A stretch of 19,501 nt of DNA, taken from positions 1 to 19,501 of the forward strand of contig DFKU01000012.1 of NCBI GenBank assembly GCA_002373615.1, read 5' to 3'. Source of the stretch: Alphaproteobacteria bacterium UBA3637 (GTDB taxonomy: Bacteria > Pseudomonadota > Alphaproteobacteria > CAAHEQ01 > UBA3637). A program made the position numbers and the translations under genes. This document shows positions 5,707 to 14,472 of the stretch, piece by piece (within the stretch, counting starts at the first letter, position 1; every line of letters begins with the position of its first letter). Under the pieces are notes generated by a model that was given only the letters and a program-made list of their open reading frames with translations, had not been told where the DNA came from and ran no database searches.

Positions 5707-5845
5707 GGTTTGTCTTAACCTTGAAGGGGAGGGTTGTTCTGAAAATTTTTAGGGCAACCCGAAACCTTCTGAATAAAACAGAGAAAAGTTGACGCCCAAA
5801 ATGTCAACAACGAGTTGTAAAAAAATTTTTATGGGGTGTACCTAA
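5707..5845 (+). promoter_or_regulatory. rplL-rpoB intergenic leader with hairpins
   Basis: A two-tier hairpin pairs GAAGG (5723-5727) with CCTTC (5765-5769) and GGGTTG (5731-5736) with CAACCC (5755-5760). A second hairpin is GTTGAC (5788-5793)/GTCAAC (5803-5808). None has a following U-tract. In other bacteria this gap holds an attenuator and an RNase III processing site that set the ratio of r-protein to polymerase mRNA; a similar role is inferred here. I see no convincing promoter. Confidence 0.5.
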
Positions 5846-8800
5846 ATGATAAAGTCTGAAATTAATCATCGCCGTGTTCGGAAAAACTTTGGTCGTATTG
5901 AAACTGTGGCGGAAATGCCGAATTTAATTGATGTACAAATCAATTCTTACAAACAATTTTTACAAGCGGGGGTTCCGCCTGAAAAAAGGGAGGATACAGG
6001 CTTACAGGCTGTTTTTAAGTCTGTTTTTCCGGTCCATGATTTTGCAGGGCGTGGGGATTTGGAATTTGTCAAATATGAATTGGAAGCTCCAAAATTTGAT
6101 GTTCATGAATGTTTGAAAAGGGATCTCACTTTTGCTTCTCCGGTGAAGGCCACTTTGCGTTTGGTCGTGTGGGATATTGATGAAACAACCGGTGCCCGTA
6201 CCATTCGTGATATTAAGGAACAAGAAGTTTATATGGGTGATTTACCCCTTATGACAGAAAAAGGAACCTTTATTGTGAACGGGACAGAACGTGTGGTGGT
6301 CAGTCAAATGCACCGTTCCCCCGGGGTGTTCTTCGGTCATGATAACGGGGAAACACACTCATCCGGTAAATTACTTTATTCTGCCCGTATTATTCCGTAC
6401 CGCGGGTCATGGATTGACTTTGAATTTGATGCCAAAGATTTAGTGAATGTGCGTATTGACCGTCGTCGTAAGTTGCCGGCCACCACATTATTGTATGCTT
6501 TGGATAGTGCAGAAACTGCCCAAAAGCGTTTGGAAGCTGCCAAAGAAGGGAAAGTATTGGATTCGTCCGAAGTGTCAGGGATGAGCAAGGAAGAAATCCT
6601 GAATACTTTCTATGAAACCAGTACCTATAAGTTAGGTAAAAAAGGGTGGACAACCCCTTATATCCCTGAACGTTTAAAGGGTGTCAAATTGATGTATGAT
6701 TTGGTGGATGCCCAAACAGGGGATGTGAAAGCCAACAAAGGTGAAAAATTGATTGCTGCCAAGGCCATGAAGTTGAAAAAAGACGGCTTGGAAGAAGTGT
6801 TGTTGCAAGAAGCCGATTTATATGGACGCTTTGTGGCAACCGATATGATTGATGAAACCACCGGTGAAGTTTTGTTGGAAGCAGGCGATGAACTTTCCGA
6901 AGATGATTTCAAAAAGTTTAAAGAATTGAAAATCAAAGAAATTTCATTACTTTACATTGATTATGTGACAGTGGGTCCTTATATCCGTAACACTTTGGTG
7001 GCGGATAAAAATACCACTCGCGAAGAAGCTTTGATTGATATTTATAAGATTATGCACCCAGGTGAATTGCCTGTGGTGGAAACTGCTGATGCCACTTTCC
7101 GGACGTTGTTCTTTGATAAAGAACGCTATGATTTATCCGCTGTGGGTCGTGTCAAAATGAATATGCGTTTGGGTTTTTCGAATGAAGAAGTGTCCCCTGA
7201 TATTCATACATTGCGCAAAGAAGATATCTTGGCCATCATTAAGGTTTTAACCGAAATCAAAGATGGTAAGGGCGAAATTGATGATATTGATAACTTGGGC
7301 AACCGTCGTGTGCGTCCTGTGGGTGAATTGATGGAAAATCAATATCGCATTGGGTTGTTGCGCATGGACAGACTCATTCGCGAACACATGACTTCCGCTG
7401 AAATTGATACGGTGATGCCCTCTGATTTAGTGAATGCGAAACCTTTGGCAAGCGCTGTGCGTGAATTCTTTGCATCCAGCCAATTGAGTCAATTCATGGA
7501 TCAAAATAACCCCTTGTCAGAAATTACACATAAACGTCGTTTGTCGGCTTTGGGGCCTGGGGGTCTTACCCGGGATCGTGCCGGTATGGAAGTGCGTGAC
7601 GTGCACCCCACCCATTATGGTCGTATCTGCCCGATTGAATCCCCAGAAGGTCAAAACATCGGGTTGATTAACTCACTCGCCACCTATGCCAAAGTGAATG
7701 ATTATGGGTTCATTGAAACCCCATATCGTCGTGTGGTGGATAAAAAGGTGACCGATGAAGTGGTCTATATGTCCGCGATGGAAGAAGCCCGTCATACAAT
7801 TGCTCAGGCGAATTCTACCCTAGATGATAAAGGCAATTTAACAGGGGAATTTGTAACCGCACGTCAAGCAGGCGAAGTGGTGCAAGCCAAACCTGAAGAA
7901 GTGGACTTTATGGATGTGTCACCGCGTCAAGTGGTGTCTGTGGCAGCAGGTTTGATTCCGTTCTTGGAAAACGATGATGCTAACCGTGCGTTGATGGGTT
8001 CCAACATGCAGAAGCAGGCTGTGCCTTTGTTAAAGAACGAATCTCCATTGGTTGGAACAGGAATGGAACGCGTGGTGGCCAAAGATTCTAAAGCGGCAGT
8101 TTCTGCCAGACGTGCCGGTGTAGTCCAATCTGTGGATTCTGCCCGTATTGTGATTCGTGCGACCGAAGAATTATCTTCAACCTCTGCCGGTGTGGATATT
8201 TACAATTTGGATAAATTCCAAAGATCCAACACAGGGACCTGTATGACCCAGAAACCGCTGGTCAAAGTGGGTGAAAAGGTGGAAAAAGGCGAAATTATTG
8301 CTGACGGACCTTGTACCGAAATGGGTGAATTGGCCTTGGGACGCAATATTTTGGTTGCCTTTGTGCCATGGAACGGTTATAACTACGAAGACTCTATCTT
8401 GGTCAGTGAACGCATTGCCCGTGATGATGTCTTTACCTCCATTCACTTGGAAGAATTTGAAGTGACCGCCCGTGATACCAAATTGGGTCAAGAAGAAATT
8501 ACCCGTGATATTCCAAACGTTGGGGAAGAAGGCCTGAAGAATTTGGATGAAACCGGTGTGATTTATATCGGTGCTGAAGTGAAAGCCGGTGATATTTTGG
8601 TGGGTAAGGTGACACCAAAGGGTGAAACCGTGATGACACCGGAAGAAAAATTATTGCGTACCATCTTTGGTGAAAAGGCCGCGGATGTGCGTGATAGTTC
8701 ACTGCGTGTGCCCCCTGGTATTTCAGGGACTGTGGTGGATGTGCGTATCTTTACCCGTCGGGGACTTGAAAAAGATGAACGCGCGCGTTCCATTGAACAA

Positions 8801-10024
8801 GCTGAAATCACAAAGCTGGCCAAAGACCGTGATGATGAAAAGGCCATTTTGATTGCCGACTTTGCGGGTCGTATTCGTGAAAAGTTGGTGGGTCAAAAGG
8901 TTACCAAGGCCGAAGGATTTAAGGCGGGTCATGTTTTGACAGAAGAAGATTTGGCAGATTTAAAAATTTCCAGCTTGCGTAAAATCAATGTCAAAGAAGA
9001 CACTGTGATGGTGGAAGTGGAACAACTCATTAAAACCTATGACGATGCCGAAAAGAATTTGCAGGCTGACTTTGAATCCAGAGTTGAAAAATTGCAACGT
9101 GGCGATGATATGTTGCCGGGTGAACTGAAAAAGATTAAAGTCTTTGTGGCCGCCAAACGCAAATTGCAACCCGGGGATAAAATGTCCGGTCGTCACGGAA
9201 ACAAAGGTGTGGTTTCACGTGTTCTTCCTATCGAAGATATGCCTTACACGGAAGACGGAACCCCTGTGGATATCGTGTTGAACCCACTGGGTGTGCCATC
9301 CCGTATGAATGTGGGACAGGTTTTGGAAACGCACTTAGGCTATGCTTGCCATGCATTGGGTGCCGAAATCAATCAAGTGGTTGAACGGGTGAAAGCCAAC
9401 AAGGCCAAAGTAGATGATTTACGCAAGACCTTAAAAGACATTTATGGCGACAAAGAATACACCAAGAAGATTGCACCTATGTCTGATGCAGAAGTCATGG
9501 AAATGAGTGCGAACTTGAAAGACGGTTTGCCCATCGCAACTCCTGTCTTTGACGGCGCACACATGGATGACATTGATGCGATGCTCAAACGTGCAGGTTT
9601 GCCTGTGTCAGGTCAAGTGACCCTGTTTGACGGTCGTACCGGCGAAGCCTTTGACCGCAAAGTTACCATTGGCTATATGTACATGCTGAAATTACACCAC
9701 TTGGTGGATGAAAAAATTCACGCGCGTTCCATTGGGCCATACAGCTTGGTCACACAACAGCCACTCGGTGGTAAAGCACAAGGCGGTGGTCAGCGCTTCG
9801 GTGAAATGGAAGTGTGGGCTTTGGAAGCCTATGGGGCAGCTTATACGTTGCAAGAAATGCTTACCATCAAGTCCGATGACGTGTCGGGTCGTATTAAAGC
9901 CTATGAAACCATTATCCGTGGGGATACCTCATTCGAAGCAGGCATTCCTGAATCCTTCAATGTGTTGGTGAAGGAAATGCGGTCTCTCGGCTTAGATGTG
10001 GAACTGAATCAAAACGAACAATAA
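5846..10024 (+). CDS. rpoB: DNA-directed RNA polymerase subunit beta
   Basis: RpoB forms one side of the polymerase catalytic cleft. The 1392-residue product is full length. The rifampicin-pocket segment is intact at about residues 543-575 (SSQLSQFMDQNNPLSEITHK, then RRLSALGPGGLTRDRAGMEV) with the wild-type residues equivalent to E. coli Gln513, Asp516, His526 and Ser531, so no classical resistance change is seen. Also visible are HPTHYGRICPIESPEGQNIG, the MSGRHGNKGVVS motif and the C-terminal GGKAQGGGQRFGEMEVW clamp motif. GGGGTG about 7 nt upstream serves as Shine-Dalgarno. The rpoC start lies within 15 bp of its stop. Confidence 0.98.
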   Translation: MIKSEINHRRVRKNFGRIETVAEMPNLIDVQINSYKQFLQAGVPPEKREDTGLQAVFKSVFPVHDFAGRGDLEFVKYELEAPKFDVHECLKRDLTFASPVKATLRLVVWDIDETTGARTIRDIKEQEVYMGDLPLMTEKGTFIVNGTERVVVSQMHRSPGVFFGHDNGETHSSGKLLYSARIIPYRGSWIDFEFDAKDLVNVRIDRRRKLPATTLLYALDSAETAQKRLEAAKEGKVLDSSEVSGMSKEEILNTFYETSTYKLGKKGWTTPYIPERLKGVKLMYDLVDAQTGDVKANKGEKLIAAKAMKLKKDGLEEVLLQEADLYGRFVATDMIDETTGEVLLEAGDELSEDDFKKFKELKIKEISLLYIDYVTVGPYIRNTLVADKNTTREEALIDIYKIMHPGELPVVETADATFRTLFFDKERYDLSAVGRVKMNMRLGFSNEEVSPDIHTLRKEDILAIIKVLTEIKDGKGEIDDIDNLGNRRVRPVGELMENQYRIGLLRMDRLIREHMTSAEIDTVMPSDLVNAKPLASAVREFFASSQLSQFMDQNNPLSEITHKRRLSALGPGGLTRDRAGMEVRDVHPTHYGRICPIESPEGQNIGLINSLATYAKVNDYGFIETPYRRVVDKKVTDEVVYMSAMEEARHTIAQANSTLDDKGNLTGEFVTARQAGEVVQAKPEEVDFMDVSPRQVVSVAAGLIPFLENDDANRALMGSNMQKQAVPLLKNESPLVGTGMERVVAKDSKAAVSARRAGVVQSVDSARIVIRATEELSSTSAGVDIYNLDKFQRSNTGTCMTQKPLVKVGEKVEKGEIIADGPCTEMGELALGRNILVAFVPWNGYNYEDSILVSERIARDDVFTSIHLEEFEVTARDTKLGQEEITRDIPNVGEEGLKNLDETGVIYIGAEVKAGDILVGKVTPKGETVMTPEEKLLRTIFGEKAADVRDSSLRVPPGISGTVVDVRIFTRRGLEKDERARSIEQAEITKLAKDRDDEKAILIADFAGRIREKLVGQKVTKAEGFKAGHVLTEEDLADLKISSLRKINVKEDTVMVEVEQLIKTYDDAEKNLQADFESRVEKLQRGDDMLPGELKKIKVFVAAKRKLQPGDKMSGRHGNKGVVSRVLPIEDMPYTEDGTPVDIVLNPLGVPSRMNVGQVLETHLGYACHALGAEINQVVERVKANKAKVDDLRKTLKDIYGDKEYTKKIAPMSDAEVMEMSANLKDGLPIATPVFDGAHMDDIDAMLKRAGLPVSGQVTLFDGRTGEAFDRKVTIGYMYMLKLHHLVDEKIHARSIGPYSLVTQQPLGGKAQGGGQRFGEMEVWALEAYGAAYTLQEMLTIKSDDVSGRIKAYETIIRGDTSFEAGIPESFNVLVKEMRSLGLDVELNQNEQ

Positions 10025-10037
10025 GGAGAAAATGACA

Positions 10038-13000
10038 ATGAATGAACTTATGAGAACTTTCAGCCCTTTGGCAAATCCGCAAACTTTTGACAATATTCGG
10101 ATTTCGGTGGCCTCCCCTGAGAAAATCAGGTCTTGGTCGTTTGGGGAGGTGACCCGTCCGGAAACCATCAACTATCGGACATTTAAGCCCGAACGCGATG
10201 GACTTTTCTGTGCCAAAATCTTTGGTCCGGTGAAAGACTACGAATGTTTGTGCGGTAAATATAAGCGCATGAAGTATCGTGGGATTACCTGCGAAAAGTG
10301 CGGTGTGGAAGTGACTTTGGCCAAAGTGCGTCGTGAACGGATGGGACACATTGATTTGGTGGCCCCTGTGACCCACATTTGGTTCTTGAAATCTTTGCCC
10401 AGCCGTATTGGGACATTGTTGGATATGATGCTGAAGGATTTGGAAGCCGTTCTTTACTTTGAAAAATACATTGTGATTGAACCGGGTTTGACCACCTTGA
10501 AGCAATTTGAATTACTCACCGAAGAACAATATCAAAAGGCTCAAGAAGAATTTGGGGAAGATGCTTTCCGTGCCGGTATTGGGGCAGAAGCCATTAAGAC
10601 CCTTCTTTCACAGATTGATTTGGCTGGTGAAGCCAAAAAGCTCCGCGCTGAATTGATTGAAACAAAAGCCGATATGAAGCGCAAGAAAATCGTCAAGAAG
10701 TTGAAATTAGTGGAAGCTTTCTTGGAATCCGGTTCCCGTCCCGAATGGATGGTGTTGGATGTGTTGCCGGTGATTCCACCGGATTTACGTCCTTTGGTCC
10801 CATTGGATGGCGGACGTTTTGCAACCTCTGATTTGAATGATTTGTATCGCCGTGTGATTAACCGCAACAATCGTTTGAAACGGTTATTGGAACTGCGTGC
10901 CCCTGAAATCATTATCCGCAATGAAAAACGTATGCTTCAGGAAGCCGTGGATGCTTTGTTTGATAACGGGCGTCGTGGCCGTGCTGTGACAGGAATCAAC
11001 AAACGCCCCTTAAAGTCTTTGGCTGATATGCTTCGCGGTAAAGCCGGGCGCTTCCGTCAAAACTTGTTAGGTAAACGTGTGGACTATTCCGGTCGTTCCG
11101 TGATTACGGTGGGTCCTGAATTGAAATTGCATCAGTGTGGGCTTCCGAAACGAATGGCCTTGGAATTGTTTAAGCCTTTCATTTATTCTAAATTGGAGGC
11201 TCAAGGCAAAGCTGCCACTATTAAAAATGCCAAAAAGATTGTGGAAAAAGAAACACCGGATGTTTGGGATATTTTGTCCGAAGTCATTAAAGAGCACCCA
11301 GTTCTGTTAAACCGTGCACCAACCTTGCACCGTTTGGGGATTCAAGCCTTTGAACCTGTGTTGATTGAAGGGAAAGCCATTCAATTGCACCCATTGGCCT
11401 GTACCGCCTTTAACGCTGACTTTGACGGTGACCAGATGGCCGTGCACGTTCCATTGTCCACTGAAGCTCAATTAGAAGCGCGTGCTTTAATGCTTTCCAC
11501 AAACAACATCTTGGCTCCTGCCAACGGACAACCCATTATTGTGCCGACTCAGGATATGATTTTGGGCATGTATTACCTGTCCATGATGCGCGAAGGCGAA
11601 AAGGGCGAAGGCATGGTGTTTTCCGGGCGTCAAGAAATTGAACACGCTTTGTTTGAAAAGGCTGTTTCTTTGCACGCCAAAATCAAAGTGCGTTTGGAAA
11701 TTACCGATGATAACGGGGAACGTGTTACCAAATTGGTGGAAACAACCCCGGGACGCGTGATTTTGTCCGAAGTGCTGCCGACCTCCGGTAAGGTCCCATT
11801 CAGCTTGATTAACCGTCAAATTGGTAAGAAACAAGTGGCTGAAATTTTGGGAATTGTGTACCGCGAATGTGGTCAAAAAGAAACCTGTATCTTTGCTGAT
11901 AGCATCAAGGCGATGGGCTTTAAGAATGCAGCCAAAGCCGGTATTTCCATCGGAAAAGATGACTTTATTATTCCGCCCGAAAAGAAAAAGTTGTTGGCCG
12001 AAACCGAAGCAAAAGTGAATGAATTTGAACAACAATATCAAGATGGTTTGATTACCCGTTTGGAAAAATACAATAAAGCCGTGGATGCATGGAACAATTG
12101 TACAGACGCGGTGGCAAAAGCCATGATGAAGCATATTTCAAAGGCTGAACCCGGACAACCGGTGAATTCTGTGTTTATGATGTCGGATTCCGGGGCGCGT
12201 GGATCGGCCACTCAGATGCGTCAGCTGGCAGGTATGCGTGGATTGATGACCAAGCCGTCAGGGGAAATTATTGAAACCCCCATTCGTTCTAACTTTAAAG
12301 AAGGGTTAACCGTTTTGGAATACTTTAACTCCACTCACGGTTCCCGCAAAGGGTTGGCGGATACCGCTTTGAAAACAGCAAACTCCGGATATTTGACCCG
12401 TCGTTTGGTGGATGTGGCGCAAGATGCCATTATTACTATGCAGGATTGTGGCACCGAAAATGGGATTACTATCCGTCCCATTATTGAAGGTGGGGACGTG
12501 ATTGCCACCACCGGTGAACGTATTTTGGGTCGAACAACGGCTGAAGATGTGAAGCATCCGGAATCAGGGGAAATCATTATTCCAAAAGGGAAATTGGTGG
12601 ATGAACAGGATGTGGCCAAAATTGATGCGCTCGGTATTGATTCCGTCAAGATTCGTTCGGTGCTCACCTGTGAAGCCGAAGATGGTATTTGTGCGGCCTG
12701 TTACGGACGTGATTTGGCCCGTGGAACCCCTGTGAACTTGGGTGAAGTGGTTGGTATTATCGCCGCTCAATCCATTGGGGAACCGGGGACTCAGCTCACC
12801 TTGCGTACCTTCCACGTGGGTGGTACTGCCCAACGTGGGGCTGACGCTGCCGTGGATGCTGCCTTTGATGCCACTGTGCGTTTAGGACAGGGCGGAATCA
12901 TTGTGAAAAATTCACAAGGGGATTCTGTTGTTCTTTCTCGTAACTTTGAAATTTCTTTGTTAGATGCTAACCATCGTGAAAAGGCCCGTCATAAGATTCC

Positions 13001-14186
13001 ATATGGCGCCAAATTAATGGTGACAGATGGTCAGGAAGTGAAGAAGGGCGCACGTTTAGCCGAATGGGATCCGTATTCAACCCCAATGATTGCCGATGCT
13101 GATGGTATTGCCAAATACGAAGATATCATCGCCGGTAAGACTTTGGATGAACGTACAGATGCCTCCACAGGGCTGACTGAACGCATTATTATGGAACCGG
13201 ATAAACAATCCTCTGCCAAGAACTTGCGTCCTGTCATTGCCATTGTGAATGACAAAGGTAAGGCCATTAAAACATCCAAAGGAATTGAAGCCAAAACATA
13301 TTTGCCAAAAGGCGCCATTATCACTGTTAAGGATGGTCAAGAAATCCATGTGGGTGACGTGTTGGCATTGGTGGCACGGGATTCCAAAACCAAGGATATT
13401 ACGGGCGGTTTGCCACGTGTGGCAGAACTTTTTGAAGCCCGTCATCCAAAGGACGCCGCTATTATGGCAGAAGCCGCTGGTATGGTGGAATATGACAAAG
13501 ACTTTAAGTCCAAGCGCGTGATTAACGTGGTGGATGATGAAGGGAATCGTCACGCTCACCTGATTCCAAAAGGTCGTACGCCTGCCGTTTATGAAGGTGA
13601 TATGGTCCAAAAGGGCGATATGATTGTGGAAGGGCCTTTGGCACCACACGACATCTTACGCATTTTAGGTGTGGAAGCTTTGGCGCATTACTTGGTGAAA
13701 GAAGTCCAAGCCGTGTATCGTTTGCAGGGTGTGCGTATCAACGACAAACACATTGAAGTGATCGTGCGTCAAATGATGCGTAAAATGGAAGTGGTGGATC
13801 CGGGTGATACCACGTTGTTGGAAGGTGAACAAGTTGAAAAGAATCAACTGATTAAAGAAAACTTGAAAGCCGAACAAGCGGGGGGACGTCCTGCCAAGGT
13901 GGCTCCTGTGCTATTGGGTATTACCAAGGCCTCGCTCCAGACATCATCGTTTATTTCTGCCGCGTCCTTCCAAGAAACAACGCGTGTGTTGACAGAAGCT
14001 GCAGTGGCTGGCAAAACAGACCCACTCCATGGACTCAAAGAAAACGTGATTGTGGGACGCTTGATTCCTGCCGGAACAGGGGCAGAAGTCCGTCGTTTGC
14101 GTCAGATTGCCCAAGAACGGGATAAGGAAATCTTGGCTGCACGCAACCACGAAACGCATAATGCCGTAGAAGGCGAAAAGGCTTAA
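10038..14186 (+). CDS. rpoC: DNA-directed RNA polymerase subunit beta'
   Basis: RpoC carries the catalytic Mg2+ site. Visible motifs are the first zinc site (Cys70, Cys72, Cys85, Cys88: CLCGKYKRMKYRGITCEKCG), the active-site NADFDGDQM near residue 459, the second zinc-site Cys cluster CEAEDGICAACYGRDL, and the trigger-loop region (MRGLMTKPSGEIIETPI). I prefer the ATG at 10038 (MNELMRTFSPL) to the one at 10032. The AGGAG at 10024-10028 is 9 nt from 10038 but only 3 nt from 10032, and the zinc cysteines then take the same numbers as in E. coli. With this start the product is 1382 residues. It ends the operon at a strong terminator. Confidence 0.98.
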   Translation: MNELMRTFSPLANPQTFDNIRISVASPEKIRSWSFGEVTRPETINYRTFKPERDGLFCAKIFGPVKDYECLCGKYKRMKYRGITCEKCGVEVTLAKVRRERMGHIDLVAPVTHIWFLKSLPSRIGTLLDMMLKDLEAVLYFEKYIVIEPGLTTLKQFELLTEEQYQKAQEEFGEDAFRAGIGAEAIKTLLSQIDLAGEAKKLRAELIETKADMKRKKIVKKLKLVEAFLESGSRPEWMVLDVLPVIPPDLRPLVPLDGGRFATSDLNDLYRRVINRNNRLKRLLELRAPEIIIRNEKRMLQEAVDALFDNGRRGRAVTGINKRPLKSLADMLRGKAGRFRQNLLGKRVDYSGRSVITVGPELKLHQCGLPKRMALELFKPFIYSKLEAQGKAATIKNAKKIVEKETPDVWDILSEVIKEHPVLLNRAPTLHRLGIQAFEPVLIEGKAIQLHPLACTAFNADFDGDQMAVHVPLSTEAQLEARALMLSTNNILAPANGQPIIVPTQDMILGMYYLSMMREGEKGEGMVFSGRQEIEHALFEKAVSLHAKIKVRLEITDDNGERVTKLVETTPGRVILSEVLPTSGKVPFSLINRQIGKKQVAEILGIVYRECGQKETCIFADSIKAMGFKNAAKAGISIGKDDFIIPPEKKKLLAETEAKVNEFEQQYQDGLITRLEKYNKAVDAWNNCTDAVAKAMMKHISKAEPGQPVNSVFMMSDSGARGSATQMRQLAGMRGLMTKPSGEIIETPIRSNFKEGLTVLEYFNSTHGSRKGLADTALKTANSGYLTRRLVDVAQDAIITMQDCGTENGITIRPIIEGGDVIATTGERILGRTTAEDVKHPESGEIIIPKGKLVDEQDVAKIDALGIDSVKIRSVLTCEAEDGICAACYGRDLARGTPVNLGEVVGIIAAQSIGEPGTQLTLRTFHVGGTAQRGADAAVDAAFDATVRLGQGGIIVKNSQGDSVVLSRNFEISLLDANHREKARHKIPYGAKLMVTDGQEVKKGARLAEWDPYSTPMIADADGIAKYEDIIAGKTLDERTDASTGLTERIIMEPDKQSSAKNLRPVIAIVNDKGKAIKTSKGIEAKTYLPKGAIITVKDGQEIHVGDVLALVARDSKTKDITGGLPRVAELFEARHPKDAAIMAEAAGMVEYDKDFKSKRVINVVDDEGNRHAHLIPKGRTPAVYEGDMVQKGDMIVEGPLAPHDILRILGVEALAHYLVKEVQAVYRLQGVRINDKHIEVIVRQMMRKMEVVDPGDTTLLEGEQVEKNQLIKENLKAEQAGGRPAKVAPVLLGITKASLQTSSFISAASFQETTRVLTEAAVAGKTDPLHGLKENVIVGRLIPAGTGAEVRRLRQIAQERDKEILAARNHETHNAVEGEKA

Positions 14187-14203
14187 AAGCAACAGAAAAA
14201 ACT

Positions 14204-14233
14204 TCCCCGCCGAATTTAAGCGGGGATTTTTTT
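14204..14233. terminator. Bidirectional terminator after rpoC
   Basis: The stem TCCCCGC (14204-14210)/GCGGGGA (14220-14226) is followed by seven T's on the plus strand. On the minus strand the stem is followed by AGTTTTTT. It ends the rpoBC transcript and can stop the minus-strand prepilin transcript coming from the other side. Confidence 0.9.
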
Positions 14234-14234
14234 A

Positions 14235-14271
14235 TGGATTCTGGATTGCACAAACGCTTGTTCAGAATGAC
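14235..14271 (-). repeat. Dispersed palindromic repeat, copy 2 (reverse orientation)
   Basis: On the minus strand it reads GTCATTCTGAACAAGCG and ends CAGAATCCA, clearly alignable with the copy at 81-120 (shared GTCAT, AGCGTT and ATCCA blocks). Its own stem is ATTCTGGA (14238-14245)/TTCAGAAT (14261-14268). The stem bases differ from copy 1 but still pair, so the hairpin itself looks conserved. It abuts the rpoC terminator. Confidence 0.6.
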
Positions 14272-14308
14272 AAAGAAAGAGAAATGCGGGAATTTTTTAT
14301 TTTTTTTA

Positions 14309-14337
14309 TTGACATTTGAAAAATAATTCGCTACAAT
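14309..14337 (+). promoter_or_regulatory. Strong promoter with no downstream ORF
   Basis: TTGACA (14309-14314), 17-nt spacer, TACAAT (14332-14337). The expected start is at about 14344, at the base of the CGTGTCA/TGACACG hairpin. No plausible plus-strand gene follows; a terminator comes about 100 nt later. Confidence 0.75.
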
Positions 14338-14343
14338 GAGGCT

Positions 14344-14447
14344 CGTGTCAGGGATGACACGTTGATTTGTGTTTTTTTTATTTTTTAAATTTTTTTTCAT
14401 GTTTATGTCCTTTCCCTCTCTTTTGCAAAAAAGAGAGGAATTTTTTT
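14344..14447 (+). ncRNA. Candidate small RNA, 5' hairpin and 3' terminator
   Basis: The predicted transcript starts with the hairpin CGTGTCA (14344-14350), GGGA loop, TGACACG (14355-14361). It continues through about 50 nt of U-rich single strand and ends in a 10-bp stem CCTCTCTTTT (14415-14424)/AAAAGAGAGG (14429-14438) followed by AA and seven U's. This is the layout of a free small RNA: a strong promoter, a 5' stabilising hairpin, an unpaired U-rich centre and an intrinsic terminator. It could instead be the remnant leader of the rpsL operon, which usually follows rpoC but is absent here. I recognise no family. Confidence 0.55.
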
Positions 14448-14472
14448 ATAAAATAATCTACATCCCCAGTGA

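Noticed and set aside
5831..5845. Four-codon mini-ORF ATG-GGG-TGT-ACC-TAA directly abutting the rpoB ATG
   Set aside because: Its bases supply the rpoB Shine-Dalgarno (GGGGTG), so the ATG upstream is probably chance; it has no ribosome binding site of its own.
5846..10024. Possible rifampicin-resistance changes in rpoB
   Set aside because: The residues equivalent to E. coli Gln513, Asp516, His526 and Ser531 all read as wild type.
9957..10505. Minus-strand 182-codon ORF across the rpoB-rpoC junction
   Set aside because: It lies opposite two highly conserved genes, has no Shine-Dalgarno or family resemblance, and is rich in His/Phe/Gln as expected of an antisense shadow.
11487..12134. Minus-strand 215-codon ORF inside rpoC
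   Set aside because: It has shadow composition (many His, Phe, Asn) fully opposite conserved rpoC sequence.
13077..13649. Minus-strand 190-codon ORF inside rpoC
   Set aside because: It is an antisense shadow with no start signals or recognisable motifs.
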